Below, one piece after another: positions 25,532-33,069 of a stretch of DNA of 44,948 nt. The stretch's first letter is position 1. Every line of letters starts with the position of its first letter. The stretch is from DASQGA01 sp038209555 (GTDB lineage: Bacteria; Actinomycetota; Thermoleophilia; Gaiellales; Gaiellaceae). The stretch spans positions 1 through 44,948 of the forward strand of contig JBBQXP010000011.1 of NCBI GenBank assembly GCA_038209555.1, given 5' to 3'. A program made the position numbers and the translations under genes. The notes under the pieces were generated by a model that saw nothing but the letters and a program-made list of their open reading frames with translations, was not told the DNA's origin and searched no databases.

Positions 25532-28214
25532 GCCGCATCACCTCGGCGAAGTTCGCCCGCTCGGCGGCTCTGTTGGCCAGCAGGCCACCCACTAGCGCGA
25601 TCCCGGCCAGGGCCGCCGCCGCGGCGAAGATGAGAGCCACGGGCGCGCGGAAGAGCGGTGCCGGCGGGATGTTAGCAAGCGGATCGACGTCGCCAAGCAC
25701 GAGCTGGGCAGCTGCGATCGCAAGGACTGCGCCGATCGCGAGTGCTGCGAGCAGCATCGTGCCGAGCTCGAGTGCGAGGGAGAGGCGATGGCTCCCGTTC
25801 GCAAGGCCCATCCGCCGCGAGAGTGCATAGGAAACGATCCGGCTTCGCTGGCGCGCCTGCAAATAGAGTACGAGGCCGACCACGGCGAGGAGGCCGGCCC
25901 CGAAGCCGAGAGACTTCAGGAACCCGAAGGTTCGCGTCACCGCTGTGATCGATGGGTTATCCCGCACCTCCTCGGCGGTGACAATCGGGAACGGATGCGT
26001 ATCCGAGGCGGCGAGCGCCGACGTCACCGCCGCAGTGGGACCCTTCGCCCAGAGCTCGGTGTCGCTCCCTGCTACGGCAAGCGGGTTCGAGACGCCGGCT
26101 CGGTCCGCGAAGCGCTCGACGAGAGCCGCGTCGGCGACAACCAGTGGGCGTCCGAGCGCCATCGCGGGCGCGGCACGAGTGGTCTCGACGACCCGAATCG
26201 GGATTCTCGCGCCACCGAGCTCGAGCTCGTCGGTTGTCAGGGCTCCCTCGCCTGCAACGAGGACGGGGAGCGTCTGGCCGGAGGTCGAGCGGAGCTCGCG
26301 CATGAGCTCGTCGACGGACCGGGACGCCCAGCTCGCGTCCCAGTAAGCAGCGGCGGCAAACGACCCGGTGTCGATCGCCAGGAAGTCCACCTGCTGCCCG
26401 TCAAGGTCGCCGCCGCGAAGAACCTTCGTCGTCTTTGTGACGGGGTAGGGGAACCCGCGGGGAGCGTTCTGCTGGTAGTTGATGACCCCGTGGACGTCGC
26501 TCCCGACGAAAAGGAGGGACTTGGCCGCCACAGTCTTCTCGAGTGATGAGACCACGGTCTGTGCGTAGACGAAGGTGCCGAGAGCGAGGGCACAAGCCGT
26601 CACGAGCAGGATCGCGAGGCGCCGCGCGCCTGCGAGGCGGTGCACCGCGAGGTAGGGGGCTGAGGGGAGGGAGTCGGCGCGAGCGCGGAGGGCGTTCAGC
26701 GGTCGCTGAAGCAGCCGCGCAGCGAGCCCTGCAAAGCCTGCGATGAAGAAGATCGGAAAGAGGAGAAGCCAGACGCTGGGCTGAGATACGCCGTCGTCGC
26801 CCTCTCGGACGAACGCGCCGTGCGAGCTCAGGCGCTGAAAGGCGATCGCGGCGAGGACGAGCGGCACGATCTCCCAAGGCACGCGGTTCAGGCGTCCGAA
26901 TCGCGCCGTGGCGCGCTCGGAGCGTCGCAGAAAGACGACGGCAGCAACGAGCCCGAGCAGGAACACGGCCGCGGGAAGCCGCAGCAAGACGGCCTTCGCC
27001 GCCTCTCGGAGAGCCTCCCCGTCCGCAGCCCCGCCGGGTCCGAGCAACCGGACGAGAGCGACGGCTGCGGCGAGACCGAGAGCGGTTCCGGTGACGACCG
27101 GAAGCAGAGACTCGAGCGCGGTCTTCAGGCCGATCCTGAAGGGGCTCATCCCACGCGCATAGAGGAGGGTCGCCTCGACGCGGCGTCGGGCCATCGCGAA
27201 AGCCCCGGCTGCGGCGATCACGGCGATCGCCACCAGCGACCCGGCCGAGGAGAGCAGCTCGACGGGCGCCTGGATCCCGGAGACGGTTTGCTTCGCGCTC
27301 GTGACGACCGTCGACATGGACGAGTCGTAGGCGATGCGGCGAAACATGCGCTGCGGGAAGAGGGCGTGGCCCAACTTCGAGTCCGGGTTCGAGATCTCAG
27401 TCTGGAACTGGTCCAGGCGTTGCTCGAGCGCTTCGGCCTCGGGCATGGTCAGCCCGTTGCCTTCGACGGGGAACTCCCACCGGTACTGCGCGTGGTCCTG
27501 GCCGAGGCCGCGTGTCAGGCGCTTGAACAGGCTTTCGCTCGCGATCAGGAACGTGGCTGGGGGCGGAAAATCGACAGTGCGCGGATAGATCTGGCCGTAG
27601 AGCGAGCGCCAGTAGGGAGTCGTCTCCGGAGCTTTCCAGAGAGCCGCGTAGATCCCGTCGACCGCAACCTCGATGCGGCGCGGGCGGTTGGGGAGGCTAA
27701 CGCGGATCGTGTCCCCGGGTTCGAGGCCCAGCCGCCCGGCAACGGTGTCAGCGACCCAGACCCCGTTCCCCCGCTCGCCCCGCACGCGCTCGACATTCGC
27801 CAGGACGCCCGTGCGGAAGAGAAGTCGAGCCTGGTCGGGCTCGGTCTCCCGGCCGGTCGTCTCGACGCCAACCGTCGCTCCCAGCAGGGTCAGGATCCGG
27901 CTGCCGAGGTTCGGGACGTTCGCGAGGGTCTGTCGCAGAATCTGGTCCTGCTTTTGGTAGCCGATGGCCTGGGTATTCGGCCCGAATCCCGGACGGCCCT
28001 CGAAGGGACCTGCCTGGCCGATCGTGGCTCCGGCCCCGAAGACCGTCGTCTCCTCCAAGTCGCTTGCGAGTGCGGAGCGGGCGGCCGAAGAGGTGAAGAG
28101 CGGCGAGGAGGCTCCGGCGAGCGCGAGCAGCAGCGATCCCGCAAGCACCGAGAGCAGAAGTCCCGGAAAGCGCAGGAGTAACAGGGGCGATTTCGCCCAG
28201 AGAGGATTCACCAC
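25521..28214 (-). CDS. FtsX-like ABC permease
   Basis: An 897-residue membrane protein of the MacB/FtsX/LolC type. It has an N-terminal TM (LLLLRFPGLLLSVLAGSLLLA), an extracytoplasmic domain of about 280 residues, and a TM cluster at about 325-440. Another pair of TMs follows near 465-550, then a second extracytoplasmic domain, and finally three TMs at about 775-885. This doubled layout matches large actinobacterial permeases with two FtsX domains. The GTG at 28214 (a second GTG follows directly) is the likely start. It is the first gene of a leftward operon with the two-headed ATPase and the metallopeptidase. Export or cell-envelope remodelling is inferred; the substrate is unknown. Confidence 0.88.
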   Translation of the reverse strand: MVNPLWAKSPLLLLRFPGLLLSVLAGSLLLALAGASSPLFTSSAARSALASDLEETTVFGAGATIGQAGPFEGRPGFGPNTQAIGYQKQDQILRQTLANVPNLGSRILTLLGATVGVETTGRETEPDQARLLFRTGVLANVERVRGERGNGVWVADTVAGRLGLEPGDTIRVSLPNRPRRIEVAVDGIYAALWKAPETTPYWRSLYGQIYPRTVDFPPPATFLIASESLFKRLTRGLGQDHAQYRWEFPVEGNGLTMPEAEALEQRLDQFQTEISNPDSKLGHALFPQRMFRRIAYDSSMSTVVTSAKQTVSGIQAPVELLSSAGSLVAIAVIAAAGAFAMARRRVEATLLYARGMSPFRIGLKTALESLLPVVTGTALGLAAAVALVRLLGPGGAADGEALREAAKAVLLRLPAAVFLLGLVAAVVFLRRSERATARFGRLNRVPWEIVPLVLAAIAFQRLSSHGAFVREGDDGVSQPSVWLLLFPIFFIAGFAGLAARLLQRPLNALRARADSLPSAPYLAVHRLAGARRLAILLVTACALALGTFVYAQTVVSSLEKTVAAKSLLFVGSDVHGVINYQQNAPRGFPYPVTKTTKVLRGGDLDGQQVDFLAIDTGSFAAAAYWDASWASRSVDELMRELRSTSGQTLPVLVAGEGALTTDELELGGARIPIRVVETTRAAPAMALGRPLVVADAALVERFADRAGVSNPLAVAGSDTELWAKGPTAAVTSALAASDTHPFPIVTAEEVRDNPSITAVTRTFGFLKSLGFGAGLLAVVGLVLYLQARQRSRIVSYALSRRMGLANGSHRLSLALELGTMLLAALAIGAVLAIAAAQLVLGDVDPLANIPPAPLFRAPVALIFAAAAALAGIALVGGLLANRAAERANFAEVMRLAD

Positions 28215-28240
28215 ATGCTCATCCGGGTGATTCTCACCGT

Positions 28241-28269
28241 CGTCTAGTAGACGCAGCGGGTGCGCTGCG
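28241..28269. promoter_or_regulatory. Two overlapping inverted repeats in a divergent gap
   Basis: CGTCTA-G-TAGACG (28241-28253) is followed immediately by CGCAGCG-GGTG-CGCTGCG (28252-28269). They lie in the 131-base gap between the leftward permease operon and the rightward gene at 28346. They may be an operator pair or a 5' leader structure. No family match. Confidence 0.4.
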
Positions 28270-28345
28270 GGTTAGCCGTACTACTGGACCGGGGCCGGTT
28301 CGGTTCCAGGGTTCGATTCGGCGCGACGAGGAAGGCTGGACGAAC

Positions 28346-28828
28346 ATGCTGAATCGGAAGCTGCTCGGCATCTACCTGAACGACCATCTCGGCGGCTCTG
28401 CGGCCGGGCTCGCGCTCGCACGTAGATGCCTGCGGGCCAACCGGGGCACCGAGCTGGGCAACTTCCTCGAGGGTCTCGCGCGTGAGATCGAAGAAGATCG
28501 GCACACCCTCGTACGCCTGATGGTACGCCTGAGCCTCGAGCGGAGCACGACGAAGCAAGTGGCGGGGCTCGTCGCCGAGCGACTCGGGCGGCTGAAGCTG
28601 AACGGCCAGCTGACCGGCTATTCGGACCTGAGCCGCCTACTCGAGCTGGAAGGCCTGACGATCGGGGTGCGCGGCAAGCACGCTCTCTGGAAGAACCTCC
28701 GCTGTGCGGGGATCCAGGACCACGTCCCGGACATCGCGCTTGACCGGCTGATCGAGCGCGCCGAGTCGCAGCTCTCAGGCCTCGAGCGCCATCGTCTGGC
28801 TGCCGCGGCAACCGCGCTCAAGAACTAG
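28346..28828 (+). CDS. Conserved helical protein, unknown function
   Basis: A 160-residue, almost wholly alpha-helical soluble protein with the pattern LGIYLNDHLGGSAAGLALAR, NRGTELGNFLEGLAREIEED, and ERLGRLKLNGQLTGYSDLSR. I know this type as an actinobacterial conserved protein without an assigned function. A four-helix, ferritin-like bundle is plausible, but no complete metal-ligand set (ExxH pairs) is visible. The ATG at 28346 has GAGGAAGG upstream with long spacing. The DksA-like gene follows 11 bases after the stop, so the two are probably co-transcribed. Confidence 0.8.
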   Translation: MLNRKLLGIYLNDHLGGSAAGLALARRCLRANRGTELGNFLEGLAREIEEDRHTLVRLMVRLSLERSTTKQVAGLVAERLGRLKLNGQLTGYSDLSRLLELEGLTIGVRGKHALWKNLRCAGIQDHVPDIALDRLIERAESQLSGLERHRLAAAATALKN

Positions 28829-28839
28829 GATCGCTCTCC

Positions 28840-29178
28840 GTGGACGCGACAAGAGCACAAGAGCTCCTCGCAGCCGAGCGGAGGCGAATCGAGCGAGAGC
28901 TCGAGGCGCTGGGAATCGGAGCGGACAGCGAGCTCTCCCACCAGGATCAGCATCCGGCGGACGAGGCGTCCGAGCTCTTTGAGGAGGAACGCGATCAGGG
29001 CCTCCGCGAGAGGCTCCAGCGGGAGCTCGAGGCGGTGGCGAGCGCGGAGAAACGTCTTGCCGAAGGGACCTACGGGCTCTCGGTCGAAAGCGGCGAGCCG
29101 ATTCCAGACGACCGACTCGAGGCGTATCCGACCGCAGAGCGGACCGTCGAGGAGCAACGGCGCGTGGAGCGCGGCTAG
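28840..29178 (+). CDS. DksA/TraR-like protein without zinc-finger cysteines
   Basis: 112 residues with the DksA/TraR layout: a coiled-coil region (about 1-70), the conserved turn HPADEASELFEEERDQ and a C-terminal zinc-finger-like knuckle GTYGLSVESGEPIPDDRL. All four zinc ligands are replaced: Ser-Ser where CxxC should be (LSVESG) and Thr-Glu in the second pair (RTVEEQ). The fold may still form without zinc. Known family members bind RNA polymerase through its secondary channel; whether this one does is unknown. It starts at a GTG with little ribosome-site signal. Its TAG stop shares the CTAG with the stop of the convergent histidine kinase gene. Confidence 0.85.
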   Translation: MDATRAQELLAAERRRIERELEALGIGADSELSHQDQHPADEASELFEEERDQGLRERLQRELEAVASAEKRLAEGTYGLSVESGEPIPDDRLEAYPTAERTVEEQRRVERG

Positions 29179-31121
29179 CTGGCCATGGGATCTGCGACCG
29201 GCAAGTCGACATGGAAGGTCGAGCCCTTCCCGGGTTCGGACTCGACCCAGATGCTGCCTTCCATCCGTTCGACCAGCTCTCTCGAGATATAGAGCCCAAG
29301 CCCGGTCCCCCCAACGCCCCGGGCGAGTCGGGGATCGAGCCGGTAGAACTTCTCGAAGACCCGCTCCTGCTCATTTTGCGGGATGCCGAGCCCCTCGTCG
29401 GCGACGGAAAAGCGAACGCGCCCGTCGTGCTCGCGGAGGGCGACCTCGACGCGGCCTCCTCCCGGCGAGTACTTGATCGCGTTCTCGACCAGGTTCATGA
29501 GCACCTGCCTGAGGCGCTCTTGGTCGCACGCGACCTCGGGCGTCTCCCCGTCCGCGACCACAGCCAGCTCGAACTCGGCTGAGACCGCTTCGCGCTCGAG
29601 TGCGACGATCTCCTCCACGAGCCGCCGCCCGTCGCACTGGCCGATTGAGAGCCTCATCGTTCCGGTGTCGAGCCTTGTTGCAAGCAGCAGGTCGTCGAGG
29701 ATCCCGGCCAGCCGCTCGGACTCCCGCGCGATCATCTCGAGCAAGACGTCGCCCTGGCTCACCTCGAGATGGTGCTTCCGGAGGGTCTGAGCCGCGCCGT
29801 ATACCGCCGCGAGAGGCGTGCGCAGCTCGTGTGAAGCCGTGGCGAGGAAGTCGCGGCGCGACTCTTCGAGCGCGTGCGACTCCGTCACGTCGCGAAACGC
29901 GTAGACCGTCGACTCGCCAGCCGAGACCCCGGAGATGGCAAGCCACTGCTCCTGCCCCTCGATTTCGAGCGGGAGCGCCTCTCGGCGCCCCTCCGCAATC
30001 GGTTCGGGTGAGACCTCGATGCGCGGCGAAACCTGCTCCCAGGTCGTCCAGAGCTCGGTCAGGTGCTTGCCCAGCGCCCGCTCCGGCGGTACCCCGGTGA
30101 TGTTCTGCGCGGCGCGGTTCCAGATGGTAATTCGCCCCTCCTGATCCACCTGGAAGACTCCGTCGCCGACGTGCTCGAGGACGCGCGCGGCGCGGGCGCG
30201 ATCCTCTCGCTCATCGTAGAGCCGAGCTCGTTCAAGGGCCTGGCTGCACTGCCCCGCCATGGTCGTGAGGAGGCCACGGTCGCCCGAGTCGAACGACCGC
30301 CGCGCCCCGAAGTTCAGGGCCAGGATGCCCACGGCCCGCCCGCCGGCCATGAGCGGCACGATCGCCATCGCCTCGAAGCCCGTCCGCCGGTAGTCGTGAT
30401 CCAGGTCGGGGTAGGAAGCGGCGACCGCATCCGCCGACGCGAGCCACACCGCGCGCGCATGGCGTACCGCATCCACGGTCGGATTCACGAGTGACATCGG
30501 CAGGGTGCGATAGGCCTCTGCGAGCTCGGGTTGGTAGCCGACGGAGGCAACCATCTCGAGCGCACCCTCGTCCTCGGTGAGCAGGGCGATCCACCCGGCT
30601 TGCGCGTACAAAGCGGCCGCCCCCTCACGGACGACCGCAACCGCTACCTCAGTCTGGGTCGATGCACGCGCGAGTCGGGCGGTGACCGCTTGGAGGCGTG
30701 CCATGCGATCGGAGGCCTGGCGCCGCTCGTGGACGTCGATGCACGTCCCGATGTAGCCCGCGAACGCTCCTCCACGGTAGAGCGGCACCGCCCGGTCGAT
30801 CAGCCAGCGATACTCACCGTCGGCGCGGCGCAGGCGATACTCCGTGTCGAAAGGATGGCGCTGCTCGAAGGCGCCTAGGTAGACCGTCAGAAAGCGGTCG
30901 CGGTCATCTGGATGGACACCCTCCACCCAGCCGTTCCCGAGCTCCTCCGCCATGGTCCGGCCGGTGAACTCGAGCCAGCCGCGGTTGAAGAAGGTGCAGA
31001 GGGTGTCGGGGGCCGCCATCCAGATGAGAACCGGCGCGCTGTCCGCCATCTCGCGGAACCGCTGCTCGCTCTCACCGAGCGCGGCAAGCGCATCCTCGAG
31101 CTCCCGCCTGCCCCCCGACAC
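29175..31121 (-). CDS. Soluble PAS-GAF-PAS sensor histidine kinase
   Basis: A 648-residue kinase with no membrane segment. Order: PAS with PAC (about 18-135), GAF (about 145-302), a second PAS (about 312-415), HisKA with phospho-acceptor H431 in TASHELRTPL, and a HATPase domain with N box NLVENAIKYS, G1 DEGLGIP, F box FEKFYR and G2 GGTGLGLYIS. It should autophosphorylate in response to a cytoplasmic ligand; the ligand is unknown. No response regulator lies next to it, so it is an orphan. The start is a GTG at 31121. It is tail-to-tail with the DksA-like gene, sharing four bases, and follows the BamE-like gene after nine bases. Confidence 0.92.
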   Translation of the reverse strand: MSGGRRELEDALAALGESEQRFREMADSAPVLIWMAAPDTLCTFFNRGWLEFTGRTMAEELGNGWVEGVHPDDRDRFLTVYLGAFEQRHPFDTEYRLRRADGEYRWLIDRAVPLYRGGAFAGYIGTCIDVHERRQASDRMARLQAVTARLARASTQTEVAVAVVREGAAALYAQAGWIALLTEDEGALEMVASVGYQPELAEAYRTLPMSLVNPTVDAVRHARAVWLASADAVAASYPDLDHDYRRTGFEAMAIVPLMAGGRAVGILALNFGARRSFDSGDRGLLTTMAGQCSQALERARLYDEREDRARAARVLEHVGDGVFQVDQEGRITIWNRAAQNITGVPPERALGKHLTELWTTWEQVSPRIEVSPEPIAEGRREALPLEIEGQEQWLAISGVSAGESTVYAFRDVTESHALEESRRDFLATASHELRTPLAAVYGAAQTLRKHHLEVSQGDVLLEMIARESERLAGILDDLLLATRLDTGTMRLSIGQCDGRRLVEEIVALEREAVSAEFELAVVADGETPEVACDQERLRQVLMNLVENAIKYSPGGGRVEVALREHDGRVRFSVADEGLGIPQNEQERVFEKFYRLDPRLARGVGGTGLGLYISRELVERMEGSIWVESEPGKGSTFHVDLPVADPMAS

Positions 31122-31130
31122 CGCGGAAGG

Positions 31131-31646
31131 TCAGAGCCCGCAGACGGCCGGCAGCGGGGGACACCGGCCGATGAACACCATGATGATCCTCCCTCGCGAC
31201 CGAATCGTCGTCGGCGAGAACGAGGTAAAGACCCGACGGCCGTCGACGAGTCCTCGCAGGAGGTAGACCTGCTCGCCGGTTTCGAGCCGGCGGAGCTTCA
31301 GCCGCGAGCCCCACTGGTTCTTGAGCTTGCGGACTCCGTCGGCCTCGAACATGCAGATGCCGGAGGCGGTGCAAAAGTTCGGGCCGGAGACGCCGAGCAT
31401 GCGAACCCGGCGCGCGCGGTTCAGGTACAGGTCGAAGACGTTGTTCTCCGAGTACTGCATGTATCCATTCCCGTTTTGGAAGATGGGCGGGCCGAGCTTG
31501 GACACGACGGTCGCCCGCGTCATCCCAAGGCGGATCCCGGCCGCACCCCGGTTGACCTGGATCGTGCCTGCATTCACGACCGCTTCCGCGGACGTCGGGA
31601 CGGACAATGCGAAGAGAGCGGCGAGAAGCGAGGCACGGAAACGCAC
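31131..31646 (-). CDS. Secreted BamE/SmpA-like small protein
   Basis: A 171-residue protein with a signal peptide (RFRASLLAALFALSVPTSAEA). The mature start, GIRLGMTRATVVSKLGPPIF, matches the IxxGMTxxxVxxxLGxP pattern of the BamE/SmpA-like fold, which in other bacteria is a small binding module. Four cysteines lie in two close pairs (FCTASGIC and RCPPLPAVC) and may form disulfides. I take the GTG at 31646 as the start because a CATAAT box ends exactly seven bases before it. The longer upstream frame is arginine-rich and overlaps the divergent gene. Confidence 0.78.
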   Translation of the reverse strand: MRFRASLLAALFALSVPTSAEAVVNAGTIQVNRGAAGIRLGMTRATVVSKLGPPIFQNGNGYMQYSENNVFDLYLNRARRVRMLGVSGPNFCTASGICMFEADGVRKLKNQWGSRLKLRRLETGEQVYLLRGLVDGRRVFTSFSPTTIRSRGRIIMVFIGRCPPLPAVCGL

Positions 31647-31653
31647 GACGCTG

Positions 31654-31681
31654 ATTATGCCTCGCTGGGTCAAACACACAA
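31654..31681 (-). promoter_or_regulatory. Candidate leaderless promoter
   Basis: Read leftward, TTGTGT (31681-31676), a 16-base spacer and CATAAT (31659-31654) are followed by seven bases and then the GTG at 31646. Transcription would begin at the start codon itself; no ribosome site is present. This supports both the start choice and leaderless expression. Confidence 0.5.
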
Positions 31682-31720
31682 GGTCCCCGCTCCCACGGCT
31701 GATCTGAGAAGCTCTGGGCA

Positions 31721-32794
31721 ATGGCGCTCGTCGTCCTCGCCGGAACGAAGAAGGGGCTCTTTCTCCTCCGCAGCGACGAGCTGAGGCAGGGGTGGACACT
31801 CGATGGGCCCCACCTGGTGGGGTGGTCGGTCTATCACGCGATTCTGGATCCGCGAGACGGCGTCCTCCACGCCTGCACGAACCACGAGGTCTATGGAGCG
31901 ACCGTCCATCGCTCACACGACCTGGGGAAGACCTGGGAGCACGCGGAGAATCTGGGCTTGCCGGACGACTCGGAGCTCACGCTCGAGCGCACCTGGCACG
32001 TCGAGCCCGGCCATGCGGACCAGCCGGGGAGCCTCTGGCTCGGGGCCGCCCCCGGGGTGCTCTTCCGTTCGAACGACGGCGGGGCGACCTGGCAGACAAT
32101 CGAAGGGCTACTCGCCCACCCGACCCGGGAGCGGTGGTTCCCCGGCGCCGGAGGCATGTGCTGCCACTCGATTCAGCTTGACCCAACGAACCCGAACCAT
32201 TTCCACGTCGGGATCTCGGCCGCAGGCGTCTTCCGCACCGATGACGGAGGCGAGCAATGGACGCCCGTCAACTCGGGGACGGCAGCGGAGTTCCTCCCGG
32301 ATCCGTATCCAGAGGTGGGTCAGTGCGTGCATAAGCTGCTGCGCTGCGCGGAGTCGCCACGCCTGTGGCAGCAGAACCATTGCGGCGTGTATCGCTCGGA
32401 CGACGGCGGCGACTCATGGCAGCGGCTCGACCGGAACGGCCTTCCGAGCGGCTTCGGCTTCGCGCTCGCCCTACACCCACGCGACCCCGACACGGCCTTC
32501 GTCGTCCCGATCGAAGGAGCGGAGAACAGGGTCACGTCCGGCGGGCGCCTCGGCGTCTACAGAACGAGCGACGCCGGCGCGAGCTGGGATCTGTCGATGG
32601 AGGGCCTGCCGGAGCGCGCGTGGACAGGCGTGCTGCGCGAGGGAATGGCCTTCGACTCGCTCGATCCGTTCGGGCTCTACCTCGGCGCGCAGAGCGGCTC
32701 CGTGTTCGCGTCCGCTGACGAGGGACAGACGTGGACCGAGATCGCCAGTCAGCTTCCTCCCGTTCTCTCGGTCGAGGTGGGCGCATGGTCGTAG
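31721..32794 (+). CDS. Asp-box (BNR/sialidase-like) beta-propeller protein
   Basis: 357 residues with six Asp-box turns of the SxDxGxTW type: SHDLGKTW, SNDGGATW, TDDGGEQW, SDDGGDSW, TSDAGASW and SADEGQTW, spaced 40-70 residues apart. This gives a six- or seven-bladed propeller like sialidases and photosystem II assembly factor Ycf48. It lacks a signal peptide and opens MALVVLAGTKKGLF, so it is cytoplasmic. No sialidase catalytic set (arginine triad) is obvious, so exo-sialidase would be an over-annotation. The stop overlaps the MoaD/ThiS-like gene by ten bases. Confidence 0.85.
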   Translation: MALVVLAGTKKGLFLLRSDELRQGWTLDGPHLVGWSVYHAILDPRDGVLHACTNHEVYGATVHRSHDLGKTWEHAENLGLPDDSELTLERTWHVEPGHADQPGSLWLGAAPGVLFRSNDGGATWQTIEGLLAHPTRERWFPGAGGMCCHSIQLDPTNPNHFHVGISAAGVFRTDDGGEQWTPVNSGTAAEFLPDPYPEVGQCVHKLLRCAESPRLWQQNHCGVYRSDDGGDSWQRLDRNGLPSGFGFALALHPRDPDTAFVVPIEGAENRVTSGGRLGVYRTSDAGASWDLSMEGLPERAWTGVLREGMAFDSLDPFGLYLGAQSGSVFASADEGQTWTEIASQLPPVLSVEVGAWS

Positions 32795-33042
32795 TCGTCC
32801 TGCCGCCCATCCTCGCCGCCGAGGCAGGAGGACAGAGCCAGGTTGAAGTCAAGGCGACCACGGTCGAAGAGGCGCTCGGCGCTCTCCCCATCGTGGATCG
32901 CCTGTTCGACGAGCACGGCTCGCTCCGGTCGCTCGTCAACATCTACGTCGACGGCGTCGACGTGCGCGAGCGCGGCGGACTCAGCGGCAAGCTGTCCGGC
33001 ACGGAGACGATCCGTCTGGTTGGCGCGATCGCGGGGGGTTAG
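32785..33042 (+). CDS. MoaD/ThiS-like ubiquitin-fold protein
   Basis: An 85-residue beta-grasp protein: hydrophobic first strand VVVVLPPILA, the TTVEEALGAL helix, VNIYVDGVDVRERGG and a C-terminal GAIAGG ending in the Gly-Gly needed for adenylation and thiocarboxylation in MoaD, ThiS and related sulfur carriers. The ATG at 32785 lies within the end of the propeller gene. No E1-like activating enzyme is nearby. Its close coupling to an Asp-box propeller suggests a shared task not explained by molybdopterin or thiamine synthesis. Confidence 0.85.
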   Translation: MVVVVLPPILAAEAGGQSQVEVKATTVEEALGALPIVDRLFDEHGSLRSLVNIYVDGVDVRERGGLSGKLSGTETIRLVGAIAGG

Positions 33043-33069
33043 CCAGTACGAGGCCGACGGGACCCGACC

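Noticed and set aside
28290..28325. A tRNA-like T-arm (GGTTCGATTC) before the helical protein gene
   Set aside because: The flanking bases do not pair as a T stem, and no acceptor, D or anticodon stems can be drawn around it.
29175..31121. Histidine kinase as partner of the nearby NarL-type regulator
   Set aside because: The regulator is coupled to its own DevS-like kinase by a four-base overlap, and this kinase lies more than 11 kb away.
31721..32794. Exo-alpha-sialidase activity for the Asp-box protein
   Set aside because: Only the Asp-box turns are visible; no arginine triad or signal peptide supports a secreted sialidase.
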